DNA of 36,649 nt from Zoogloea sp. (GTDB lineage: Bacteria > Pseudomonadota > Gammaproteobacteria > Burkholderiales > Rhodocyclaceae): NCBI GenBank assembly GCA_009026175.1, contig WBTZ01000042.1, forward strand, positions 1 through 36,649, written 5' to 3'. Shown one piece after another: positions 26,798-35,326 of the stretch (positions within the stretch are counted from its first letter, which is position 1; the number at the start of each line of letters is the position of its first letter). Under the pieces are notes generated by a model. It was given only the letters and a program-made list of their open reading frames with translations, searched no databases and was not told the DNA's origin. Made by a program: the position numbers and the translations under genes.

Positions 26798-27766
26798 TCA
26801 ATACTTTCGTGCAACAGCGAACTTTGACAATTCTATCAATGATTCCCTGAAAATGGAAGGGGGTAATGCAGAAAGCGCCTCAAGCGCCAATTGCGCTTCA
26901 GCTTCCGCAACCCGCCGGGTTTCCTCGAGCGCACCCGTTGCGCGAATAGCCGCGAGCACCGCCGGGAAATCATCGCGACCGCCGCTCTCGATTGCCTTGC
27001 GAACACATGCCGCCTGCTCGGGATTGCCGTGCTTCATCACGTGAATCAGCGGCAGGGTCGGTTTGCCCTCGGCGAGGTCGTCACCAATATGCTTGCCGGT
27101 ATCAGCTTCCTCGCCGGAATAATCGAGCACGTCGTCGATCAGCTGGAAAGCGGTGCCGATATGCATGCCGAAGGCAGCCAGCTTATCCTCGAGCTCCTCG
27201 CCGACATTTCCGAGAATGCCACCCAGGCGGGCCGCCGCTTCAAAAAGCTTGGCGGTCTTGTAACGGATCACGCGGAGATAACCCTCCACCTCCACATCCG
27301 CATCATGGCAATTGAGGAGCTGCAGGACCTCGCCCTCGGCAATCACGTTGGTGGCGTCGGCAAGAACCCGCATCACCTTCATGTTGTCCGCGCCGACCAT
27401 CATCTGGAATGCCCGGGAATACAGGAAGTCACCGACGAGGACAGAGGCAGCGTTGCCGAACATGGCATTGGCCGTCTTGTTGCCACGCCGGAGTTCGGAC
27501 TCGTCCACCACGTCGTCATGGAGCAGGGTCGCGGTATGGATGAATTCCACCACCGCAGCCAATTCGCGGTGATAGCTGCCCGTATAGCCGGCAGCGCCGG
27601 CGGTGAAGAGCACCATGGCGGGACGCAGGCGTTTGCCGCCGCTGCCGATGATGTACTCGGCCACCTGGCGGATAAGCACCACGTCGGAGTAGAGGCGATC
27701 CCTGATGACGGCGTCGAGCGCCTTCATGTCTTCGGCGATCGGCGCGTAAAGCTGCGAGAGAGACAA
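26798..27766 (-). CDS. ispB: Polyprenyl (octaprenyl) diphosphate synthase
   Basis: The 322-residue trans-prenyltransferase makes the ubiquinone/menaquinone side chain. The first Asp-rich motif is LLHDDVVDES (Asp84-Asp88) and the second is QLIDDVLDYS (Asp211-Asp215). GSGGKRLRPA (about 41-50) and the GGN-like region are also present. The frame begins at a TTG (27766) without a clear ribosome site; ATG at Met14 (27727) is an alternative. The TTG version agrees better with the usual family N-terminus, xLxAPIAxDM. A promoter-like TTGACG-18-TAACAT lies just upstream. The chain length (octaprenyl) is inferred from the family, not visible. Confidence 0.94.
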   Translation of the reverse strand: MSLSQLYAPIAEDMKALDAVIRDRLYSDVVLIRQVAEYIIGSGGKRLRPAMVLFTAGAAGYTGSYHRELAAVVEFIHTATLLHDDVVDESELRRGNKTANAMFGNAASVLVGDFLYSRAFQMMVGADNMKVMRVLADATNVIAEGEVLQLLNCHDADVEVEGYLRVIRYKTAKLFEAAARLGGILGNVGEELEDKLAAFGMHIGTAFQLIDDVLDYSGEEADTGKHIGDDLAEGKPTLPLIHVMKHGNPEQAACVRKAIESGGRDDFPAVLAAIRATGALEETRRVAEAEAQLALEALSALPPSIFRESLIELSKFAVARKY

Positions 27767-27793
27767 GGCAATGCCCAGACTAGAAAAAACGCG

Positions 27794-27823
27794 ATGTTAG
27801 GGGGCTTGGCGGACTCCCGTCAA
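27794..27823 (-). promoter_or_regulatory. Possible promoter of ispB
   Basis: On the minus strand TTGACG (27823-27818), 18 bp and TAACAT (27799-27794) would start transcription about 21 nt before the TTG start codon. The match is good at -35 and moderate at -10. Confidence 0.4.
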
Positions 27824-27868
27824 GGTGGCTGGATCAATGCAATTCTTGCAGTCTTCAGGGCGGAATGC

Positions 27869-28594
27869 TCATCGGATGAGATCGGGGCGATCCGAGAACA
27901 CCCCTGTCACGCCCCAGGCCTTCAGCTGCCTGGCGTCCAGGGCATCGTTGACGGTGTAGACCAGCACGTGGAGCCCAGCAGCACGCGCTTGCCGGACATG
28001 CTCGGGGCGCAGCCCCTGCCGCCCCAGATTGAGCCCGTGACAACCGAGCTCCAACGCACGGGCCTGCGCTGCCAGCGAATAGGCCTCGACCAGCAAGGCG
28101 CGTGGCAGATCCGGGACACGCTGCGCAGCGGCCTCCAGGGCGTCGGCCGAGAAGGAGGACAGGAGCACCTCCACGTCCGGCGCCCGACGCGCGAGCAGCT
28201 CACCGACCACCCGCCCCGTGTCCACTTCAAAACCCCCGGCTGGCTTGATCTCCACGTTGGCCACCAGCCCCAGCTCGGCACAGGTGGCCAGAACGGCCTC
28301 GAAGGACGGGAGGAGCTCCCCCTGGAAGGCGGGATGGAAGGCGCGGCCGACATCCACCGCCAGCAGCTCCGCGGCGCTCATGCAGGAAACCCGCCCCGGC
28401 CGTCCGGCCGTCCGCTCAAGCGTCTCATCATGGATCACGACAGGAACACCATCCGCCGAGAGCATGACGTCAAACTCCACCGCCGCGCAGCCCAGCCGGC
28501 CCGCGATGCGCAGGCCGGCCAGGGTGTTCTCGGGAGCCAGCGCTCCGCCGCAACGATGCACGTAGAGCGCCGGACCGGGCCAGCAGGCAGACAT
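27869..28594 (-). CDS. ugpQ: Glycerophosphodiester phosphodiesterase
   Basis: The 241-residue GDPD-family TIM barrel starts MSACWPGPALYVHRCGGALA at ATG 28594. The catalytic set is visible: His13-Arg14 with APENTLAG, the metal-binding AVEFDVMLSADGVPVVIHDETLERT (Glu-x-Asp and His, given here in parts: VEFDV, VVIHDE), and NVEIKP. The C-terminal VYTVND is also typical. It cleaves glycerophosphodiesters to sn-glycerol-3-phosphate and an alcohol, probably in the cytoplasm (no signal peptide). It follows the UgpB-like gene by 21 bp, forming a two-gene unit. Confidence 0.93.
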   Translation of the reverse strand: MSACWPGPALYVHRCGGALAPENTLAGLRIAGRLGCAAVEFDVMLSADGVPVVIHDETLERTAGRPGRVSCMSAAELLAVDVGRAFHPAFQGELLPSFEAVLATCAELGLVANVEIKPAGGFEVDTGRVVGELLARRAPDVEVLLSSFSADALEAAAQRVPDLPRALLVEAYSLAAQARALELGCHGLNLGRQGLRPEHVRQARAAGLHVLVYTVNDALDARQLKAWGVTGVFSDRPDLIR

Positions 28595-28615
28595 GGCGGT
28601 GGCGCGGCGCGGGCG

Positions 28616-29911
28616 TCAGTCGAGCTGGCGGGAGCGCACGACCGCAGTATCGAGGGCCAGCTTGGAGGGCTTGCGGTCTTCCCAGACCGACTCCAGCTCC
28701 TCTTCGATGATGCGACGCACCGCAACCCGCTGGGGATAGGTGCTGGCCTTGCTGGCTGCGGTGACCTTCTTGTTGACCAGTTGCTGGATGCCCACGTGGA
28801 CGTTGGCCAGGTCATCGGCCAGCAGGCGGCTCTCGGAGGCCAGCAGGCCGGCGCGGTTGAGGGGCAGGTAGCCGGCATTGCGCTGCCATTCCACCTGGCT
28901 CTCACCGGTCAGCCAGAAGCTGACGAAGCGCGCCGCCGCCTTGTACTCCGCCGGCGTCTTGCCCGCCGCGACCCACATGGCGGGACCGTCGGCGAGGGTG
29001 TTCTGGGGTGCGCCGTAGTACTCCTCGTGGTACGGCAGCGTGGCCACTCCGACATCGAAACCGGCCTGGCGGCGCAGGGTCGGCCAGTCGCCGGAGGCGG
29101 AGGTCAGCACCGCGCACTCGCCCTTGGCGAAGTGCTCGGCCGCTTCATCGCCGCGGCCGAAGAGATGCAGATAGCGGGCCTTGACCCAGGAGGACAGCAT
29201 GGCCACGTGCTTGACTTCGAGCATGCCGTTGATCGCCAGGGAGGCCTTCTTGCCCTCGGCCACCACCGGCTCGTTGTGCCAGGCGCTCATGTTCTCCACC
29301 AGGATCCAGGCCGGCTGGGTGGTGGTGTAGGGGCAGGTCTGACCTGCAGCGACGAGCTGCCCGAGGGACGCCTGCAGGGCCTGCCAGGTCTTGGGCGGTG
29401 CGTCGGGGTTCAGCCCGGCTTCCCGGAAGGCCTGCTTGTTGTAGAACATCACCGGGGTGGACAAACCCACCGGCAGGGCCAGCAGACGCCCCGCGCCGTC
29501 GATCGGGGTCGGGGTCATCACGGCGGGCGCGCGCAGGGTCTCGAAGCGCTCACCGGCATCCTTCATGACCTGGAACAGGGGGCGGTAGCGCTGCGGCCCG
29601 TTCAGGAAACCCGGCAGTTCACGCTCACCGAGGATCATCAGGTGGGGCACGGCCCCGTCGCTCCAGGCACGCTCGTGGACCACAATGCGGGTGTTGCGGT
29701 TGGTTTCGTTGAAACGATCCACCAGCTTCTGCAGCTGGGCCCCCTTGTCGGCCCCCAGGCTGTGCACCAGTTCGATCTCGGTGACGGCCGCGGGCGCCGC
29801 AGCGCGGGGCTCCTGGGGCTTGGCGGCCGGCTTCTTGGGCGCGGCGAGGACGGGAGAAGCAAGCAGGGTGGCCAGGGCAAGGCCCAGCACGGTACGGCTG
29901 AAGGTGTTCAT
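28616..29911 (-). CDS. ugpB: UgpB-like glycerol-3-phosphate/glycerophosphodiester-binding protein
   Basis: The protein of about 431 residues starts MNTFSRTVLGLALATLLASPVLA at ATG 29911; ATG 29926 is an equally possible start, and neither has a strong ribosome site. A signal peptide cleaved near VLA-AP is followed by a Lys/Pro/Ala-rich linker. The family-1 extracellular solute-binding fold includes EIELVHSLGADKGAQL, LALPVGLSTPVMFYNK and FVSFWLTGESQVEWQRNAGY. The match to UgpB around GPAMWVAAGKTPAEYKAAARF is good. No UgpA, UgpE or UgpC gene lies within this window; the downstream neighbour is ugpQ and then ispB. It would need permease and ATPase from elsewhere, or act in binding only. Confidence 0.85.
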   Translation of the reverse strand: MNTFSRTVLGLALATLLASPVLAAPKKPAAKPQEPRAAAPAAVTEIELVHSLGADKGAQLQKLVDRFNETNRNTRIVVHERAWSDGAVPHLMILGERELPGFLNGPQRYRPLFQVMKDAGERFETLRAPAVMTPTPIDGAGRLLALPVGLSTPVMFYNKQAFREAGLNPDAPPKTWQALQASLGQLVAAGQTCPYTTTQPAWILVENMSAWHNEPVVAEGKKASLAINGMLEVKHVAMLSSWVKARYLHLFGRGDEAAEHFAKGECAVLTSASGDWPTLRRQAGFDVGVATLPYHEEYYGAPQNTLADGPAMWVAAGKTPAEYKAAARFVSFWLTGESQVEWQRNAGYLPLNRAGLLASESRLLADDLANVHVGIQQLVNKKVTAASKASTYPQRVAVRRIIEEELESVWEDRKPSKLALDTAVVRSRQLD

Positions 29912-29951
29912 GGGGATCCGGTTCATCGACGGCAAAAACGATCAGTCCTGA

Positions 29952-29957
29952 ATTATA
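29952..29957 (-). promoter_or_regulatory. -10-like box upstream of ugpB
   Basis: TATAAT on the minus strand would start transcription near 29945, 20-35 nt before either candidate ugpB start. No -35 stands at 16-18 bp (CAGCCA), so an activator such as PhoB may be needed; I see no clear Pho box. Confidence 0.3.
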
Positions 29958-30058
29958 AGTTGAAGGGCTGCGCTTGGCTGCTGCCACTTTGCAAGCATCT
30001 GTTCAAGTCAGTTCCACCCGCGCCGTAGACTTCGACAAAGCAACCGGCCTTCAACGCC

Positions 30059-30517
30059 ATGACACCTGTGTTCATCCGCCTCCGACATGTCGCCGCCCTG
30101 CTGGCCTGCGCCGCTCTGGCCAGCGCCTGCGAGCGCATCGGCATTCCCGACCCGACCAAGATCGCCGCACAGACCGAAGCGGAGGGCAAAGCCATCGGCA
30201 GCGCCTGCCGCCACGCCGGGCGCGCCATCGAAGACTGCTTCACGCTGAACCAGGCGGCCCCGAAGGCAGCGGTCTTTGCGGGCTGGAAGGAAATGAACGA
30301 CTACATGGTCGAGAACAAGATCGCCGAGGTGACCCCCATCCTGCCGCCACCTCCGCCTCCGGCAACGGCGGAGAGCAAGCGCAAGGCGAAAAAGGCCGGC
30401 GCAGACGCCGAGAAGGCCGCCGAAGGCGAGCACGGCGATGCCGACGCCACCGCCAAGGAAGACAGCGAGGCGCCTGCCGAACCGGAGCCGCGCAAGCGCC
30501 GCAAGATCAGGGAATGA
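30059..30517 (+). CDS. Small lipoprotein with charged low-complexity tail
   Basis: The 152-residue protein starts MTPVFIRLRHVAALLACAA at ATG 30059. A lipoprotein signal ends LASAC (Cys24). The mature part has a short conserved-looking region (residues 25-90) with two Cys (SACRHAGRAIEDCF) that could form a disulfide. A proline run (PPPPPP, about 95-102) follows, then a Lys/Ala/Glu-rich disordered tail ending RKRRKIRE. I recognise no family. It is divergent from ugpB and converges with the EAL gene, 15 bp apart. Confidence 0.78.
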   Translation: MTPVFIRLRHVAALLACAALASACERIGIPDPTKIAAQTEAEGKAIGSACRHAGRAIEDCFTLNQAAPKAAVFAGWKEMNDYMVENKIAEVTPILPPPPPPATAESKRKAKKAGADAEKAAEGEHGDADATAKEDSEAPAEPEPRKRRKIRE

Positions 30518-30532
30518 CCAGAGGGGCCTGGC

Positions 30533-32347
30533 TCAGGCCGCCTCGCCGGCCTCGAGCGGCATGTTGCGCCGGGCCTCCCACCAGGCGATGAACTGATCCA
30601 CCGGCATCGGCGGCGCATAGAAGTAGCCCTGGGCCCGGTTGCAGCCCATGTCCCTGAGCACCGCCTCGGTGGCGGCATCCTCGACACCTTCAGCGACCAC
30701 CTCGAGCCCGAAGGTGTGGGCGATCCTCACCATCAGGGCCACGATGGCCCGGTCGCTGTCACCCAGCGTGATCCGCTCGACGAAGGACTTGTCCAGTTTC
30801 AGCTCGTCAAGCGGCAGGCGGCGCAGGTAATCCATGGACGAATAACCCGTCCCGAAGTCGTCCAGGGCGAGGCGCCCTCCCCCCTCCCGCAGGGCCTGCA
30901 GATTACGCACCGACATGCCGTCCCTGGACACCAGGCCGCTCTCGGTCAGCTCGAAGCACATCCGCGAAACGGGAATCCGCCAGGTGTCGCAGGTCTGGCG
31001 GATGAACAAGGGCAGTTCCGGATCCTTCAGATCGTCCGCCACCAGATTGACCGACACGCCCACGTCACAGCCCGCCGCATCGAGGGCTGCCAGGTGCTGG
31101 GCTGCCTGCTGGATCACCCAGCGGGACAGCTCGGCCATCAGGCCGATGCGCTCCAGCACCGCGAGGATGTCCGGCGGCGACGCGTAGGCTCCGTCGCGCT
31201 GCCAGCGCAGCAAGGCCTCCGCGCCGACCAGGCGGCGTGACGGGAGCTCCACCTGGGGCTGCAGGAAAAGCTGGAACTGGCGGGACTCGAGCGCCCGTGC
31301 CACTTCGGACTCAAACCCGGCATCGCCCATGGTGCGCGCAGCCACATCATCGGAAAACAGCGCGAAGGAACGCCCCTCTGTCTTTGCCGCCACCAGGGCC
31401 GAGCGGGCAGCCTGCTCCAGGCCGAGGGGATCCCGGGCGTGTTCGGGTGCCCAGGCACCTCCGGCACAGAAACGCCCGCGCAGGGACGGGAAGTTGTTGC
31501 CCCGCGTCACCTCGCAGACATCCACCAGCTTGCTGCCGGCCAGGGCCACCTGGGCCGGGTGCATCAGGTCCGGGAGGATCACCGCCCATTCATCGTCACC
31601 GAGGGTGCACAGCACATCGCCCGGCCGCAGCTGGGCGCGCATTGCATCCGACAGGGCCAGACGCAGATGATCCCGCTCGTCGAGGGCCAGCACATCCACC
31701 GAGCGCCCCCACTCCATGCGCAGCACCAGCAGGCCCAGAAAGCCACGCTGCCCGGCCAGCCCGAGGAAGTCGGTGAGCAGGGTCAGGAAACGGCGCCGGT
31801 TCGGAATGCCCAGCACGGTGTCGCCATCCTCGGCATGCATCCGGAAAGCCTGCTCCTGCACCACCGAGGCCTCCGACAGCAGGCCGCCGAGGCACCAGCC
31901 CAGACGGACCAGCGCAGTGAGGATGTCGAGCTCCAGGCGATGGACCATGGCCCGATCGGAGAACAGCTGCTCCTGGCAGGCGCTCATCAGCGCCTCGATG
32001 GCGACGAAGGGGAACTCCGCCACCGCACCCGCCAGGTAGCAGTCGCTCCACAGGGCGACCAGGCGGGACGGCCAGGCGGGCGAAAAATCCCAGGCCGTGA
32101 CCCTGGAGAGCTCGATGCAGAACGCCCGCAGCGTCGGCTCGATGGCGCTGCCCGCCCCCTCGCCGCCGAGCTCGAAGCGCCCGAGCAGGGCATCAGCCAG
32201 GGCATCGGCGGCAATGATGCGGCCAAAGGCCCGTACTGCAGCCTGCTCCGCCTGGCCAATGCCATAGCGCATCAGGAGCCGGGCGAGGGCATCCTCGTCC
32301 AGCGCAGACCGGTAGGGGCGCATGAGTTGGGGCGCGGGGAGATTCAT
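30533..32347 (-). CDS. c-di-GMP phosphodiesterase with degenerate GGDEF and intact EAL domain
   Basis: The 604-residue protein starts MNLPAPQLMRPYRSALDEDA at ATG 32347, overlapping the upstream stop as ATGA, so the two genes are translationally coupled. Residues 1-165 are an unassigned helical sensor-like region. A GGDEF-like domain (about 175-335) carries GDDEW (250-254) in place of GGDEF, so cyclase activity is unlikely. The EAL domain (about 345-595) keeps EALLRW (Glu377), Asn434, Glu466, DDFGTGYS (Asp496, Asp497), Lys517 and Glu553 (VAEGVED). Active hydrolysis of c-di-GMP is therefore expected. It has no membrane segment and is probably cytoplasmic. Confidence 0.93.
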   Translation of the reverse strand: MNLPAPQLMRPYRSALDEDALARLLMRYGIGQAEQAAVRAFGRIIAADALADALLGRFELGGEGAGSAIEPTLRAFCIELSRVTAWDFSPAWPSRLVALWSDCYLAGAVAEFPFVAIEALMSACQEQLFSDRAMVHRLELDILTALVRLGWCLGGLLSEASVVQEQAFRMHAEDGDTVLGIPNRRRFLTLLTDFLGLAGQRGFLGLLVLRMEWGRSVDVLALDERDHLRLALSDAMRAQLRPGDVLCTLGDDEWAVILPDLMHPAQVALAGSKLVDVCEVTRGNNFPSLRGRFCAGGAWAPEHARDPLGLEQAARSALVAAKTEGRSFALFSDDVAARTMGDAGFESEVARALESRQFQLFLQPQVELPSRRLVGAEALLRWQRDGAYASPPDILAVLERIGLMAELSRWVIQQAAQHLAALDAAGCDVGVSVNLVADDLKDPELPLFIRQTCDTWRIPVSRMCFELTESGLVSRDGMSVRNLQALREGGGRLALDDFGTGYSSMDYLRRLPLDELKLDKSFVERITLGDSDRAIVALMVRIAHTFGLEVVAEGVEDAATEAVLRDMGCNRAQGYFYAPPMPVDQFIAWWEARRNMPLEAGEAA

Positions 32348-33897
32348 GCCAGGTAAAACTCCGAAGGCTCCACGCCGTAGGAGCCGGGGGGCAGGGCCCG
32401 GCTGATTGCATAGGGTTCGCCGGTCGCCGTGGCGGGATCGTAGAGCAGGTCGAGGCTCGGCGGATAGGCGTTCGGCTTCTTGTCGGGGCCAAGCAGGATC
32501 ATCACCCTCGGCTTGAGGCGGCGGATCCGGTTCTGGGCGATGACCACCCCCACCTCCCCGGTATTCAGCTCAACCAGCGTGCCGACCGGATAAAGGCCGA
32601 TGCATTGGACGAACTGGTCCACCATGCTGTTCGAAAAGCGCGTACCCCGCTGCGCGCGGATCGCATCCAGGGCCACCTGGGCACTGGCCGCACTGCCGTA
32701 AGGGCGCGCCCGGGTCATGGCGCAATACACATCACAGATCCCGGCGATCTCCGCCATCACGCCCAGCTCGTCGCCCTTCAGGCGGGCCGGGTAGCCCGAC
32801 CCGTCGCAGCGCTCGTGGTGGCGGCCGATGATCTCGAGCATCAGGGGCGTGGCCTGCGGGCAGCGGGAGACGATGTGCAGGGAGAAATCCACGTGGGTCT
32901 TGAAGATCTCGTACTCACGGGGCGACAGCGCGCCGGTCTTGTGCAGCAGGCGCACCGGCAGGCGCAGCTTGCCCACATCCTGGAGGATGCCGGCCATTCC
33001 CAGCGCCATGACCGACTCCTCCCCCAGCCCCAGGGCACGTCCGAAGATCATCACGTGGGCGGCCACGTCGAGGGAGTGGTCGTAGCTGTACTGGTCGGTC
33101 TGCTTGAGGCGGAGCAGCCAGAGCAGCGCGTCCGGGTTGCGGATCACGCTCAGCACCATCTCGGAGACCACGCTGCGCAGGCGATCGAGGTCGGGATTGA
33201 GATTGTTCTGCACATCCCGGGCGACTTCGGCCAGCAAGCCCTGGGCCTTCACCAGCACAGGCAGGACGGTGACGATCTCCTCCTCCACCGACACGCGGGG
33301 CTCGGCCTGCCGGAGGCTTCCGAAGGCTCCTGCCTCGTCATCGGGCCGCTCATCGCGGGAGGCACCGGCAGCCGACGCCCGGCCGGGCTCGTCCTCGTAG
33401 ATGAACGGGCGGGACACATGGGCGGCAGCCGCCCCGGCATTCCCCGAAACACCTCGGGCAACCGGCCTGGCCGGCTCCGAACCGGGATAGATATGCACCC
33501 AGGGCGCGCGGCCCGGTGCCTCCTCGGCCCCGGCGGCGGCACTCTCCCCCACCTCGCCAGCGGCAGAGCGGAGGGATTTGAGCAGGGCAAAGAAATCCAG
33601 CGGACGCCGGCGCGCGGGCGCGGTGGTCACCAACCCGGCCAGGGGCACCGGCTCCCTGCGCATCATCGCGGAGGGCGGCTCGACCGGCTCGGGGCGCCAG
33701 GCATCCCCAGCGGAACGGGCGCGATCCACGTGCACGAAGCGGCACAGGGCACGCAGTTGGGCCAGGGTCTCCTTGTCTTCAATGATGAAGCCCTGCAGCA
33801 GGAAAGGCGATTCGAGCCAGGGGCGATCCAGTTCGGACACGAACATCCCGATCCGCAAGTCCTGCGCCGCCACGATCTCCTTCAAAACATCCTCCAT
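32344..33897 (-). CDS. DUF3391/HD-GYP domain protein with altered HD motif
   Basis: The 517-residue protein starts MEDVLKEIVAAQDLRIGMFV at ATG 33897; the frame is open to 34086, but the N-terminal DUF3391 domain begins here. Residues 1-60 form DUF3391 (RIGMFVSELDRPWLESPFL), 61-200 are a low-complexity Pro/Ala linker, and 255-425 hold HD-GYP. His274, Lys310, His335, His360-His361 and Asp365 with GYP (DGSGYP) are present. The signature HD-x-GK, however, reads Gln306-Asp307-Val-Gly-Lys, replacing a metal-ligand His. Catalysis may be impaired, leaving binding or regulation. A C-terminal domain (about 430-517) follows. It is coupled by a 4 bp overlap to the EAL gene. Confidence 0.9.
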   Translation of the reverse strand: MEDVLKEIVAAQDLRIGMFVSELDRPWLESPFLLQGFIIEDKETLAQLRALCRFVHVDRARSAGDAWRPEPVEPPSAMMRREPVPLAGLVTTAPARRRPLDFFALLKSLRSAAGEVGESAAAGAEEAPGRAPWVHIYPGSEPARPVARGVSGNAGAAAAHVSRPFIYEDEPGRASAAGASRDERPDDEAGAFGSLRQAEPRVSVEEEIVTVLPVLVKAQGLLAEVARDVQNNLNPDLDRLRSVVSEMVLSVIRNPDALLWLLRLKQTDQYSYDHSLDVAAHVMIFGRALGLGEESVMALGMAGILQDVGKLRLPVRLLHKTGALSPREYEIFKTHVDFSLHIVSRCPQATPLMLEIIGRHHERCDGSGYPARLKGDELGVMAEIAGICDVYCAMTRARPYGSAASAQVALDAIRAQRGTRFSNSMVDQFVQCIGLYPVGTLVELNTGEVGVVIAQNRIRRLKPRVMILLGPDKKPNAYPPSLDLLYDPATATGEPYAISRALPPGSYGVEPSEFYLA

Positions 33898-34154
33898 ACC
33901 TGCATCTGGATTGGGGCTCAAACCACCACCGCACCCGCCTATTACGGCAAGGCACCAGGCAACTGGAGCCGGACCATTCAATTTGACTGCCATCGCAACG
34001 GGCGTCCGGCGATCCGGCGGGAGGCACACCCCACCGCGTCTTTGCCCCCGGATCGATCGGGTATCATGCGTACCCAGCGTAAACACCGCTCAGCCGGAAG
34101 ACCCCGGCCGGGCCCGTTCTTCAAGTCCATTGTACTCCCCTCGCACCGACCCCC

Positions 34155-35243
34155 ATGCAGCCTGCCCCGACGCCCTGCCACTCCAACGGCATCCTCGTTC
34201 AGTGCCGTCCCGGCTTTGAAGCCGATGCACTCCTCGAACTCGAGACCGCCGCCAGGGCCGCCCGGCTCACCGGCAAGGGCGAATCGGTCGGCACGCCCGG
34301 CGCCGTCCTGTTCCGCCTCGACAGCCCTGCCCCCCACGACGAAGTGCGCCGCCGCCTGGATGTCTCCCGCCTGGTCTTCAGCCGGCAGGCCTTCCAACTG
34401 ATCGGCCACGTCGAAGGCTTTGCGGGGCGCGACCGCCTGGGGCCGCTGCTGAAGGCCCTCGAGCCCTTCGCCGAGCGCTTCTCGACGATCCTCCCGGAAA
34501 CGCCGGACACCAACGACGGCAAGGAGCAGGCCGGCTTCCTGCGGCGCTTTGTCCCGCTCCTGGAAGCCGCCCTGGCCGAAACCGGCCAGCTGCGCAAGGA
34601 CTCGCCCCACCTGCCGCGCCTCCACCTGTTCCTGCCCGGCGACGACGTGGCCCTGCTTGGTCTCAGCCTGGCCAGCGAGGGTTCGGCATGGCCGATGGGC
34701 ATCCCCCGCCTGCGGATGCCCAAGGACGCCCCCAGCCGCTCCACGCTCAAGCTGGCCGAAGCGATCCAGGCCCTGCTCACCCCGGAAGAACAGCAGTCCA
34801 CCCTGCGCCCCGGCCTGCAGGCCGTGGATCTGGGCGCCTCGCCAGGTGGCTGGACCTGGCAACTGGTCAGTCGTGGCCTGCGCGTGACCGCCATCGACAA
34901 CGGACCCATGGCTCCATCGGTGGTCGCCACCGGCCTGATCGAGCACCTGCGCGTCGATGGCTTCACCTGGAAGCCGCGCAAGCCGGTCGAGTGGATGGTC
35001 TGCGACATGGTGGAGCAGCCTTCGCGGATCGCCCCGCTGATGGCCGAGTGGGTCGCCGGCGGCCGCTGCCGGCGCAGCATCTTCAACCTCAAGCTGCCCA
35101 TGAAGCGGCGCCACGACGAAGTGGAGCGCTGCCGCACCCTGATCGACCAGCGCATGCGCGCGGCCGGCCTCAAATACATATTGCGAATCAAGCACCTCTA
35201 CCACGACCGTGAAGAGGTGACCTGCTATCTGACGCGGCGTTGA
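34155..35243 (+). CDS. rlmM: 23S rRNA C2498 2'-O-ribose methyltransferase
   Basis: The 362-residue protein starts MQPAPTPCHSNGILVQCRPG at ATG 34155. The N-terminal half has a THUMP-like region (about 10-160, RPGFEADALLELE...). The C-terminal Rossmann methyltransferase has SAM motif I VDLGASPGGWTWQLV, ITAIDNGPM-like TAIDNGPMAP, and FNLKLPMKRRHDEV carrying the catalytic lysine region. PRLRMPKDAPSRSTLKLAEA in parts is highly typical of RlmM. Length matches E. coli (366). It is divergent from the HD-GYP gene with 257 bp between starts. Confidence 0.96.
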   Translation: MQPAPTPCHSNGILVQCRPGFEADALLELETAARAARLTGKGESVGTPGAVLFRLDSPAPHDEVRRRLDVSRLVFSRQAFQLIGHVEGFAGRDRLGPLLKALEPFAERFSTILPETPDTNDGKEQAGFLRRFVPLLEAALAETGQLRKDSPHLPRLHLFLPGDDVALLGLSLASEGSAWPMGIPRLRMPKDAPSRSTLKLAEAIQALLTPEEQQSTLRPGLQAVDLGASPGGWTWQLVSRGLRVTAIDNGPMAPSVVATGLIEHLRVDGFTWKPRKPVEWMVCDMVEQPSRIAPLMAEWVAGGRCRRSIFNLKLPMKRRHDEVERCRTLIDQRMRAAGLKYILRIKHLYHDREEVTCYLTRR

Positions 35244-35256
35244 TGCCGCGCCGATG

Positions 35257-35262
35257 TATAAT
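35257..35262 (+). promoter_or_regulatory. -10 box TATAAT before rhlE
   Basis: A perfect TATAAT lies 13 bp after the rlmM stop and would start rhlE transcription near 35269, with a leader of about 58 nt. No acceptable -35 is present at 16-18 bp (GCGGCG). Confidence 0.45.
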
Positions 35263-35326
35263 GCTGGACTACTTGAATGGTGCAGTGCACTAAATCAGTC
35301 CACGCACCCCCATCGTGACCACATCC

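Noticed and set aside
26891-30028. 1045-residue plus-strand frame opposite ispB, ugpQ and ugpB
   Set aside because: High-GC codon bias leaves the opposite strand open. Three recognised genes occupy the minus strand, and the plus translation shows no domain.
34021-34154. TATCAT at 34062 as an rlmM -10 box
   Set aside because: The only -35-like hexamer (TTGCCC) is 14 bp away, too close; evidence is insufficient.
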